A stretch of DNA of 5,904 nt from positions 1 through 5,904 of the forward strand of contig CAMLPZ010000266.1 of NCBI GenBank assembly GCA_946482045.1. Reading direction: 5' to 3'. Shown in pieces: positions 1 through 5,904 of the stretch (positions within the stretch are counted from its first letter, which is position 1; every line of letters begins with the position of its first letter). The notes below the pieces were generated by a model. That model saw nothing but the letters and a program-made list of their open reading frames with translations, made no database searches and was not told the origin of the DNA. The DNA comes from an uncultured Asticcacaulis sp. Its GTDB lineage: Bacteria > Pseudomonadota > Alphaproteobacteria > Caulobacterales > Caulobacteraceae. Made by a program: the position numbers and the translations under genes.

Positions 1-1
1 G

Positions 2-2893
2 TCAGGGCTCCCGCAATTGTAATTTCACAATCGCGGGCTTGAGGCCCTGCGACGTCGCCTTGACCGTCGCCGTTCCGGATGTCCCCGTGGACTGAACAAT
101 AAGCTGGGCCCACCCGTTGAAAACGCTGCGTTGCCAAGGCGCCGCCGGAGTCGTCGTGCGAAGGTTCGCCCATTTGGTCGTGCCGACCGAGCGTTCGAAC
201 ATCGGCTGGACACCGCCTTCAGGTGTCGGGATGACGTAGGACAGGCTGTTGGTGTCTTTCAGCGTCGCGGGATCAAGCGTGACGGCAAGCGCACCGTCGA
301 TCTCCGAGGGCGTAACCAGGTGCCCGTTCACATAGACCTTCTGTCCGGCATCCAGTTGACCGACGAACATGGTGGCCACGTCTCCCGGCGCCATGGCGGG
401 CCGTGCGAACTGTCCGCGCAGGACAAGACCGGTGGTCAGTGGCGGCTGTTGTTCCGGCGGCAACCATTGGGTCGGGTCACGCCAGGTCGAGGTATCGGCG
501 CTTTCGGCCACGGCGGCGCCGCCGTCCAGGCTGTCGATCGCAAGCGTCCGCCAGCCCGAAACCGCGTGGAAGGCATGACGCTCCGCCGGACGATCGGCTT
601 CATGTGAGCCCGGGTCGCCGTTGCCGACCCCGATGATCCGGACCGGGCCCGTGGTTTCGAAGGAGACGGTGTTTCCGGCGGTCGGAACGATGCGCCCGCC
701 CTTGTCCGTGACGTTGACCCAAACCACCGAAACGTCCGCTCCGTCTGCCTTCAGCACCGTCTTGTCGGGTGTAAGCGTGACGGTGGCGGCCTCCCCGGTC
801 GTAGCGACTTCGCTGGTCGCCACCAGCTTTCCATTCATATAGGCCTTCGCCGACAGTTTCCCGGACTTGTACGGGACGTTCCACCTCAGGTGCGAATCCT
901 TGACCATGGCCTGGCGGCCAAGCGATTTTCCATCCTGGAACAGCTCGACCGCGTCACCGTTGCTATAGACGCGTACGTCGATCGGCTGCCCTTCGCGGCC
1001 CTGCCAGTTCCAATGCGGCAGGATGTGCACCATAGGCTCGGCCATCCACGCCGATTTGAGATAATAGGCCGTATCCTTGAGCACGCCGGTGGTATCGATC
1101 ATGCCGAATTGCGATGAGATGGCCGGCCATCCGAACGGCGTGGTTTCACCGCGGTAATCGAAGCCGGTCCAGATGAACATTCCCGACATCCACGGACGGT
1201 CCTGGACGCGCCGCCAGCCTTCTTCGATGCTGAGGCTGTTGCCGGGCCTGCCCTGGCGATCATAGGCATTGAGATGGGATTTTTCGCGGTCATCGAAATA
1301 GATGCCGCGCGTCGTCAGCGTCGAGCCCTCTTCCGACATCATGGCCGGCTTGTCCGGATGCGCCTTATGGAAGGCGTCGACGTCGTGCTGGGCGCCGTAG
1401 TTGAACCCGATGACATCGGCGCCGACGGACACGCCTTTTCCGGAACCGCTTGTCGCCAAGGTCGTGCGCCGTGTCGGATCCAGGCGCCTGGCGAAGTCCT
1501 GCATCTCCACGGCCAGGTGCGTGCCAAGATCATTCCATTCGAGCGCCCACTCCTCGTTGCCGACCGACCAGATGATGACGCTTGGATGATTGCGGTCCCT
1601 CCGGATCAGGCGTTCCAGTTGGCCGCTTATCTCGGGCGACGTGCCCATCATGCGGTGTTCGTCGATGACCACAATGCCGAGCCGGTCAGCCGCCTTCAGA
1701 AGTTCCGGCGTCGGGGGGTGGTGCGAGGCGCGGTAGGCATTGACACCGAAGGATTTGAGCTGCTTCAGCCGCCAGGTCTGCAGGCCGTCCGGCAGGGCAA
1801 CGCCAACACCGGCGTGGTCCTGGTGATTATTGGTCCCCTTGAGTTTGATGTTCCGGCCGTTCAGGAAAAAGCCCTTGTCCGGGTCCCACGTGACCGTCCG
1901 CACGCCAAACTCGGTTTCATAGGTGTCGGTGACGTCGCCGCCGCGCGTGAGGGTCGTCCGCAGCCGATAGAGATAAGGATCTTCAAGAGACCACAGCCGC
2001 GCGTCATCAAATGCCAGGCTTGTCGGAAAATCGGCGGATGACGCGGCGGCGACGGTGAGGTTCGCCGTCTCTCCCGTTGCGACGATCTTTCCGTCCGCGT
2101 CCAGGATGTCCTGGCGAATGGCGAACGCCTGGCCGGATTTGGCGTCATTTCTGACCGTGACATCGACGTCGATCCTGGCCTTGTTGCCTTCGACCGTTGG
2201 CTTGACGAAGGTGCCCCATTGCGCGACGTGAAGAGGGTCGGTCTTGGTCAGCCAGACGTGCCGGTATATGCCGGCGCCCTCGTAGAACCAGCCTTCCTCC
2301 ATTGTCGCGTCGGCGCGAACCGTGATGACGTTGCGGCCGCCAAAGTTGATATAGTCGGTGATGTCGTAGCGAAACCCCGAATAGCCGCTGGGTTCCGTGC
2401 CAATATAGTGGCCGTTGACCCAAACGACGCTGTCGCGATAGACGCCGTCGAATTCGAGAGAAATGCGCCGCCCTTTATCGGATGCGGGGATCTCGATGGT
2501 CTTGCGGTACCAGCCGACGCTGTTCTCGGGAAAATTGTGACCTATGGCCTTGGAACCGTGATTGGTGTTGCCCCGGGCATCGAAGGGCAGTTCGACCGCC
2601 CAGTCGTGCGGCAGGTCCACCCGGCGCCATGCGGCGTCGCTGAAGTCCACATTGGCCGGGCCGTCGCCGTACCCGGCCTTGGCGAAAAAGAAAGGTCTCA
2701 GACCGTGGCGAAAGTCCTTCTCAGCATCGTCGGCATGGCCGTAGGCGAAGCGCCAATCCTTGTCGATATTTATGCGTTCACGCTTGAGGGCAACGGCCGT
2801 GCGATTCGCTTCGACAGCAAAACCCGTGGCTGGCGTGCTCAAAGGCAATGTCATGGCGAGCGCCAGAAGTCCGGTTCTGATATAGTGATTCAC
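2..2893 (-). CDS. Exported GH2 family beta-galactosidase with DUF4982-like domain
   Basis: Predicted retaining exo-glycosidase of family GH2, most likely a beta-galactosidase removing terminal galactose from oligosaccharides in the periplasm or at the surface. Seen: a signal peptide (R6, hydrophobic 9-18, cleavage near 24-29); GH2 sugar-binding sandwich about 41-218; Ig-like domain about 222-335; TIM barrel about 337-615 with SVGNEEW, where E447 is the expected acid/base, and MMSEEG, where E521 is the expected nucleophile; a DUF4982-like domain about 625-695 opening with HWNWQGREGQ; and an Ig-like C-terminal domain starting near 703. That last domain seems split: its GNGDPGSHE strand (758-766) and its closing FNGWAQLIVQS strand (925-935) are about 160 residues apart, with a second sandwich-like segment between. 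The start is GTG at 2891-2893, chosen because AAGGGG lies 6 bases upstream and a signal peptide follows; no nearby ATG fits. The frame is intact and the stop is TGA at 2-4. Proteobacterial relatives are, from memory, called GalA or GalB type, but I cannot tell which, so no symbol is given. Substrate is inferred from family; beta-glucuronidase or beta-galacturonidase activity is not excluded. It is divergent from the M16 peptidase gene. Confidence 0.93.
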   Translation of the reverse strand: MNHYIRTGLLALAMTLPLSTPATGFAVEANRTAVALKRERINIDKDWRFAYGHADDAEKDFRHGLRPFFFAKAGYGDGPANVDFSDAAWRRVDLPHDWAVELPFDARGNTNHGSKAIGHNFPENSVGWYRKTIEIPASDKGRRISLEFDGVYRDSVVWVNGHYIGTEPSGYSGFRYDITDYINFGGRNVITVRADATMEEGWFYEGAGIYRHVWLTKTDPLHVAQWGTFVKPTVEGNKARIDVDVTVRNDAKSGQAFAIRQDILDADGKIVATGETANLTVAAASSADFPTSLAFDDARLWSLEDPYLYRLRTTLTRGGDVTDTYETEFGVRTVTWDPDKGFFLNGRNIKLKGTNNHQDHAGVGVALPDGLQTWRLKQLKSFGVNAYRASHHPPTPELLKAADRLGIVVIDEHRMMGTSPEISGQLERLIRRDRNHPSVIIWSVGNEEWALEWNDLGTHLAVEMQDFARRLDPTRRTTLATSGSGKGVSVGADVIGFNYGAQHDVDAFHKAHPDKPAMMSEEGSTLTTRGIYFDDREKSHLNAYDRQGRPGNSLSIEEGWRRVQDRPWMSGMFIWTGFDYRGETTPFGWPAISSQFGMIDTTGVLKDTAYYLKSAWMAEPMVHILPHWNWQGREGQPIDVRVYSNGDAVELFQDGKSLGRQAMVKDSHLRWNVPYKSGKLSAKAYMNGKLVATSEVATTGEAATVTLTPDKTVLKADGADVSVVWVNVTDKGGRIVPTAGNTVSFETTGPVRIIGVGNGDPGSHEADRPAERHAFHAVSGWRTLAIDSLDGGAAVAESADTSTWRDPTQWLPPEQQPPLTTGLVLRGQFARPAMAPGDVATMFVGQLDAGQKVYVNGHLVTPSEIDGALAVTLDPATLKDTNSLSYVIPTPEGGVQPMFERSVGTTKWANLRTTTPAAPWQRSVFNGWAQLIVQSTGTSGTATVKATSQGLKPAIVKLQLREP
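194..451 (-). other. Nested sandwich-like domain inside the GH2 C-terminal region
   Basis: These bases encode about residues 815-900 of the hydrolase. The segment runs LVLRGQF, then QKVYVNGHLV (851-860), then LDPATLKDTNSLSYVIP (873-889). This order echoes the enzyme's own N-terminal sugar-binding sandwich: WYRKTIEI, then SVVWVNGHYIG (155-165), then YDITDYINFGGRNVITV (176-192). I read it as a second GH2N-like beta-sandwich placed in a loop of the C-terminal Ig-like domain. The match is by eye and covers only the best-conserved strands, so the fold and any carbohydrate-binding role are inference. Confidence 0.45.
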
Positions 2894-2899
2894 GTTTAG

Positions 2900-2905
2900 C
2901 CCCTT
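2900..2905 (-). promoter_or_regulatory. Ribosome binding site of the GH2 gene
   Basis: On the minus strand the bases read AAGGGG, followed by the six bases CTAAAC and then the GTG start at 2893-2891. Sequence and spacing suit a Shine-Dalgarno site and are the main reason for accepting the GTG start of the hydrolase. Confidence 0.7.
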
Positions 2906-2914
2906 AATTCAATG

Positions 2915-2929
2915 CGGGGAGCTTCCCCG
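2915..2929. repeat. Perfect 6-bp inverted repeat (hairpin) in the GH2 leader
   Basis: CGGGGA (2915-2920) and TCCCCG (2924-2929) are perfect inverted copies with a three-base centre, GCT. In the hydrolase transcript this would be a compact GC-rich hairpin ending about 9 bases before the AAGGGG ribosome binding site. It is not followed by a U-run in the minus direction, so it does not look like an intrinsic terminator. It could be a leader structure, a protein-binding dyad, or chance. Confidence 0.45.
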
Positions 2930-2961
2930 TTTCGCGCCCATCGGTCGCGTCGTCGTTTGGG

Positions 2962-2973
2962 CAGGTCCACCTG
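2962..2973. promoter_or_regulatory. Short dyad CAGGT-CC-ACCTG, possible operator
   Basis: Two perfect 5-base arms flank a two-base centre. It lies between the leader hairpin and the AT-rich promoter patch, so a repressor bound here could block transcription of the hydrolase leader. No regulator gene is visible in the window and a 10-base match can arise by chance, so this is a weak candidate. Confidence 0.25.
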
Positions 2974-3006
2974 TTGCAGCGGACAGCCTAGCAAAGACGG
3001 TCTAAA

Positions 3007-3013
3007 TATCATA
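3007..3013. promoter_or_regulatory. Overlapping -10-like hexamers on both strands
   Basis: Bases 3007-3012 read TATCAT on the plus strand, and bases 3013-3008 read TATGAT on the minus strand; each differs from TATAAT at one position. If used, they would start the peptidase transcript about 45 bases before its ATG and the hydrolase transcript about 105-110 bases before its GTG. No good -35 hexamer sits 16-18 bases upstream of either, so the promoters may be activator-dependent or lie elsewhere. Confidence 0.25.
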
Positions 3014-3043
3014 CAAAATGAGCAGCACAACCAGAGTTGTATG
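3010..3043. repeat. Inverted repeat CATACAA / TTGTATG, possible regulator site
   Basis: CATACAA at 3010-3016 and TTGTATG at 3037-3043 are perfect 7-base inverted copies 20 bases apart. Inside them lies a smaller dyad, ACAAC (3027-3031) and GTTGT (3036-3040), with a CAGA centre. The outer left arm overlaps the -10-like hexamers, and the right arm ends 20 bases before the peptidase start codon. Placement suits an operator controlling both directions, or a 5' leader stem for the peptidase transcript. No factor can be named from the sequence. Confidence 0.35.
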
Positions 3044-3053
3044 CGGGCGTAAC

Positions 3054-3059
3054 AGGGGG
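3054..3059 (+). promoter_or_regulatory. Ribosome binding site of the M16 peptidase gene
   Basis: AGGGGG sits four bases (AAAA) before the ATG at 3064. It decides the start: the same frame is open back to a TTG at 3037, but that codon has no comparable purine-rich site and would put nine extra residues in front of a clean signal peptide. Confidence 0.75.
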
Positions 3060-3063
3060 AAAA

Positions 3064-5904
3064 ATGAAAACCGGACATCTGCGCGCAGTCATTATCGCTC
3101 TCGCCCTGGCGTTCGCGCCGGTTGTGGCCGTCTCAGAGCCCGTAAAAGCGATCGTCTTTCCGCACGAAAAGTCGGACCGCAAGCCCGATCCGGCCGCGCG
3201 CTATGGCCGCCTGCCCAACGGCCTGACCTATATCGTCCAGGCCAACGGTACGCCCAGGGGCACCGCCGCCGTCTATATGCGCGTCGCCGCGGGCTCCCTG
3301 GTCGAAACCGAAGCCCAGAAGGGCCTGGCGCACTTCGTCGAGCACATGGCCTTCAACGGCACGACCAACATCCCCGAAGGCGAACTGCGCCGCCGGCTGG
3401 AGCGGCACGGCTTCGCCTTCGGCGCCGAAACCAATGCCTTCACCTTCGACACCAAGACGCTATACATGCTGAATGCGCCCAAAAGCGACGACGGGACGCT
3501 GAATGAGGCGCTGTTCATCCTGCGCGAAATGGCCGGCAATGTGCGCTTCGACCCGGCCGCCATCGACCGCGAACGCGGCGTTATCCTGGCCGAGGAGCGC
3601 CTGCGCGCCAATCCGGCCAGCCGCCGTGCGGACGCCTGGAACCGGCGCGTTTATGCCGGAGCGCGCTATGCGGAATTTTACAATCCCATCGGCTCCACCG
3701 ACATCATTCGCACCGCGCCGCCTGAGCAGCTGAAGGCCTTTTACGACGCCTGGTACCGCCCGGAGCTGACGACGATTATCGCCGTCGGTGATTTCGACGC
3801 TTTTGAAGTCGAAGCCATGATCAAGGCGAAATTCTCCGACTGGCAGGGACGCGGTCCGATGCCCGAGGAACCGGACTGGGGCGCGCGCACGCCGTCAGGC
3901 CTGCAGACCTTCGCATTTGAGGAAAAAGGCCTTGCAGAAGAGATGGGCCTCAGCTGGATCGCGCCCGAAGACCGGCGGGACGACACGCCCGCGCGCATGG
4001 ACGAGTATTTCCTCGACAACTACCTGGTCCAGATCGTCAATACCCGTCTTTCGGAACGCGCGCTGGCGGCCGATTCGGCTTTTTTCCAGGCCGGTATGGG
4101 CGCCTATCCCGTGCCGCACACGGCGCGCGTCACCTTTCTGTCGGTGCAGCCCAAGCCGGGCCGCGCCCGCGAAGCCCTCGCCCAGGCCTATGGCGTCGTC
4201 CATACCCTGCGCGCGGAAGGCGTGACGAAGACCGAGCTCAACAAGGCCCAGCGGACGGTCGAGTCCAATTTCCGCTTCCTTCAGGGCGTAAGTGCGACGC
4301 GAGACTCCGCCAGCCTGGCCGCGACGATCGTCGCCGGCCTCGACCAGAACACCGTCGCCGAAGGCCCCGAAGATTCGGTGAAGCTATATAAGGCATACAA
4401 GGGCAAGGTCGGCCGGAAGGACCTGATGGACGCCCGCCTTCGCGCCTGGTTCATCGGCGACGGTCCCATACTGTCGCACTCGGGCGAGAGTTTGGGCGGA
4501 TACGACGAAGCGGCCATGCGCGCCGATTACGAGGCCCTGTCGGACGGCGAAGCGGCGGCCTATGCGGCGTCCAGGACCAAGGCGTGGCCGTACGGCCGCC
4601 TCTTTACCCCCAAGGTCTCGCCCATAAGCCAGACTCGCGACGCCGACTACGACTTCAACCGCTATGTCTGGCCGAACGGCGTCACGCTGCACATCAGGCC
4701 GACGAAGCTGGTGGCAAACCAGATCCGCGTTCAGGTCGACTTCGCGGGCGGCCAGCTTCTGTTCGACCCCAAGACCCGGCCGCCGCTATTCCTGGCCTCT
4801 GGCGATTTCCTCTATCAAGGCGGCCTGAACAAGCTGACCATGACACAGCTCAGCGACGTGCTGCGCACCACCCAGGTCGGTGTCAGCTATACTCTCGGCG
4901 GCGATCAGGCGACGCTGTCGGGCACGACCAATCCGTCCAGCCTCAGCCACCAGGTCGAAACGCTCTATGCCTACGCTACCGACGCCGCCTATCGTTCCGA
5001 TCCTTACGACCGCTACCTGGCGTGGCTGCCGGAATATCTGCGCACGCTCAAGGCGGCGCCCGAAAGCGTGCGCGTCCATCACTGGGGACGGATCCTCCAC
5101 AATGGCGATCCGCGCTTCGACGAGACGCGGCTGAACCAGATCGCGGATATCCGCTTTGACGACATCCGCGACATCCTGCGCCGCAGCCTGATCGACACGC
5201 CGATCCACATCACCATCGTCGGCGACGTCGATGAGCGCAAGGCCGTCACCGAGATCGGCAAGACCTTCGGCACCCTGCCCCAGCGCCCTGCCCGGCCGGC
5301 GGAGGCCGAAGGCGCGCGCCACGTCGAGTTCCCGCCGAAAGACCGCGACATCACCCTGCATCACGAAGGCCGCACCGACGGGGCCATGAGCATCGCGTTA
5401 TGGCCGACCGACGATTTCACCGCGGACCCCAAGGCGGCACGCGTGGCGACACTGCTGGCCACGGTCCTCTCAAACCGGCTGCAGGACGAACTGCGCGAAA
5501 GCCAGGGCGCCGACTATGCGCCGCATGCCTTTGCCTATAACGACGAGGTCTATGCGCGCCTCGGCCTGATTACCGTCGTGTCCGCCGTCAAGGCCGGGGC
5601 CGACGGCGACTTCCGCAAGGCTCTGTCCGGCATCGTCGCCGACCTGAAGTCGACCCCGGTCAGCGACGACGAACTGGACCGCGCGCGCAAGCCGGTGCTG
5701 GCGGCCATGGACAATGAAACCAGCGACATTGGCTACTGGACCTATGTGCTGGCACGCCTGGGCACCCGTCCGGACCTGCGCGCCGACTGGCTGGCCCGCC
5801 GCAAGCATTATGAGGAGATGACGCCCGAGGATCTGATGGCCCTGGCGCGGCGGTATCTCAAGGACAATACCGTCATCGCCATCCGCATCGTGCCGAAGGG
5901 GTGA
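3064..5904 (+). CDS. Exported M16 family zinc metallopeptidase (PqqL/FusC-like)
   Basis: Predicted periplasmic zinc endopeptidase of the pitrilysin/insulinase superfamily, 946 residues, the usual length for single-chain PqqL/FusC-type members. Seen: a Sec signal peptide (K2, R7, hydrophobic 8-23, cleavage near AVS-E, 24/25). The N half has the inverted zinc motif HFVEH (H90, catalytic E93, H94), and further on DRERGVILAEE, where E177 is the expected third zinc ligand and E170 the supporting acidic residue seven positions before it. The C half repeats the fold without a zinc motif: RLPNG (49-53) is echoed by VWPNG (535-539), and TIIAVGDFD (236-244) by HITIVGDVD (715-723). R811 and Y818, in LRESQGADY, match the Arg/Tyr pair seven residues apart that binds substrate backbone in insulysin-type enzymes. 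All key residues are present, so it should be active. ATG 3064 is supported by AGGGGG four bases upstream; the stop is TGA at 5902-5904. Known relatives cut small proteins such as imported ferredoxin (FusC), but the substrate here cannot be told. It is divergent from the GH2 gene, and nothing downstream is visible. Confidence 0.93.
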   Translation: MKTGHLRAVIIALALAFAPVVAVSEPVKAIVFPHEKSDRKPDPAARYGRLPNGLTYIVQANGTPRGTAAVYMRVAAGSLVETEAQKGLAHFVEHMAFNGTTNIPEGELRRRLERHGFAFGAETNAFTFDTKTLYMLNAPKSDDGTLNEALFILREMAGNVRFDPAAIDRERGVILAEERLRANPASRRADAWNRRVYAGARYAEFYNPIGSTDIIRTAPPEQLKAFYDAWYRPELTTIIAVGDFDAFEVEAMIKAKFSDWQGRGPMPEEPDWGARTPSGLQTFAFEEKGLAEEMGLSWIAPEDRRDDTPARMDEYFLDNYLVQIVNTRLSERALAADSAFFQAGMGAYPVPHTARVTFLSVQPKPGRAREALAQAYGVVHTLRAEGVTKTELNKAQRTVESNFRFLQGVSATRDSASLAATIVAGLDQNTVAEGPEDSVKLYKAYKGKVGRKDLMDARLRAWFIGDGPILSHSGESLGGYDEAAMRADYEALSDGEAAAYAASRTKAWPYGRLFTPKVSPISQTRDADYDFNRYVWPNGVTLHIRPTKLVANQIRVQVDFAGGQLLFDPKTRPPLFLASGDFLYQGGLNKLTMTQLSDVLRTTQVGVSYTLGGDQATLSGTTNPSSLSHQVETLYAYATDAAYRSDPYDRYLAWLPEYLRTLKAAPESVRVHHWGRILHNGDPRFDETRLNQIADIRFDDIRDILRRSLIDTPIHITIVGDVDERKAVTEIGKTFGTLPQRPARPAEAEGARHVEFPPKDRDITLHHEGRTDGAMSIALWPTDDFTADPKAARVATLLATVLSNRLQDELRESQGADYAPHAFAYNDEVYARLGLITVVSAVKAGADGDFRKALSGIVADLKSTPVSDDELDRARKPVLAAMDNETSDIGYWTYVLARLGTRPDLRADWLARRKHYEEMTPEDLMALARRYLKDNTVIAIRIVPKG

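Larger units (their letters stand above)
2894..3063. promoter_or_regulatory. Divergent intergenic control region
   Basis: This 170-base spacer separates the two start codons, so it must hold the promoters of both genes unless transcription enters from outside the window. The middle (about 2931-2990) is GC-rich, while 3001-3020 is a distinctly AT-rich patch in otherwise GC-rich DNA, the usual look of a promoter core. It contains a leader hairpin, a short dyad, a longer inverted repeat and two ribosome binding sites, each listed separately. I see no convincing small ORF in it: the short frames crossing it have no ribosome binding site and overlap one or both genes. Confidence 0.6.

Noticed and set aside
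1650..1735. His residues in the barrel motifs SHHPP (390-394) and DEHRMMG (411-417), where many GH2 enzymes I recall have Asn
   Set aside because: I cannot establish without an alignment that these differ from close relatives; they flank but do not replace the catalytic glutamates, so I do not claim a changed activity.
1274..2041. 255-codon plus-strand open frame antisense to the GH2 gene
   Set aside because: It lies wholly opposite the conserved TIM barrel and Ig-like domain, has no recognisable domain, and long antisense frames are expected in GC-rich coding DNA.
2219..2899. 226-codon plus-strand open frame opposite the 5' part of the GH2 gene
   Set aside because: It mirrors the sugar-binding domain and signal peptide codons of the hydrolase; no plausible family and no sign of independent coding.
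2915..2929. Hairpin as an intrinsic terminator
   Set aside because: The stem is short, no T-run follows on either strand, and it lies inside the leader of the hydrolase rather than after a gene.
3037..3063. Upstream TTG start for the peptidase, adding nine residues
   Set aside because: ATG at 3064 has AGGGGG four bases ahead and begins a standard signal peptide; the extra residues would blunt it, and the TTG lies in the right arm of the inverted repeat.
2896..3078. 60-codon minus-strand frame spanning the intergenic region
   Set aside because: It starts inside the peptidase signal peptide codons, has no ribosome binding site, runs through the presumed promoter region and resembles no known small protein.
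3018..3506. 162-codon plus-strand frame starting at an ATG in the spacer and overlapping the peptidase gene
   Set aside because: Its body is a shifted-frame reading of the M16 N-terminal domain with an arginine-rich, low-complexity product, and its ATG has no purine-rich site upstream.
4786..5364. 192-codon minus-strand frame opposite the peptidase gene
   Set aside because: Shadow of the conserved C-terminal half of the M16 protein; no domain of its own.

Overview
The window is GC-rich, compactly coded bacterial DNA holding two large, intact, divergently transcribed genes with a 170-base spacer between them. Both products carry apparent Sec signal peptides, so both probably act beyond the inner membrane of a Gram-negative cell. 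Base composition, codon use and protein flavour suggest an alphaproteobacterium, perhaps of the Caulobacterales (Asticcacaulis/Caulobacter-like). That placement is an impression from the sequences, not a search result.

Layout: (1) 2-2893, minus strand, an exported 963-residue glycoside hydrolase family 2 enzyme of the beta-galactosidase type that carries a DUF4982-like domain after its barrel. Both catalytic glutamates are present, and its C-terminal Ig-like domain appears to be interrupted by a second sugar-binding-like sandwich. (2) 2894-3063, the shared control region, with a Shine-Dalgarno sequence for each gene, a 6-bp hairpin in the hydrolase leader, a short CAGGT/ACCTG dyad, and an AT-rich patch with CATACAA/TTGTATG inverted repeats and overlapping -10-like hexamers on the two strands. 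(3) 3064-5904, plus strand, an exported 946-residue M16 (insulinase/pitrilysin superfamily) zinc metallopeptidase of the PqqL/FusC size class, made of two homologous halves. The N half carries the zinc site and the C half an Arg/Tyr pair of the kind that holds substrate.

The window begins one base past the hydrolase stop codon and ends on the peptidase stop codon, so terminators and flanking genes are not visible. How the two genes work together is not shown by the sequence. The hydrolase would release galactose (or a related sugar) from oligosaccharides in the periplasm or at the surface; the peptidase would degrade peptides or small proteins in the periplasm. Relatives of both are often found near TonB-dependent uptake systems, so shared control in a nutrient-scavenging locus is possible but is inference. 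I found no RNA gene, mobile element, CRISPR array or clearly new multi-gene system. The points most worth a second look are the nested C-terminal domain of the hydrolase and the dyads in the shared promoter region.
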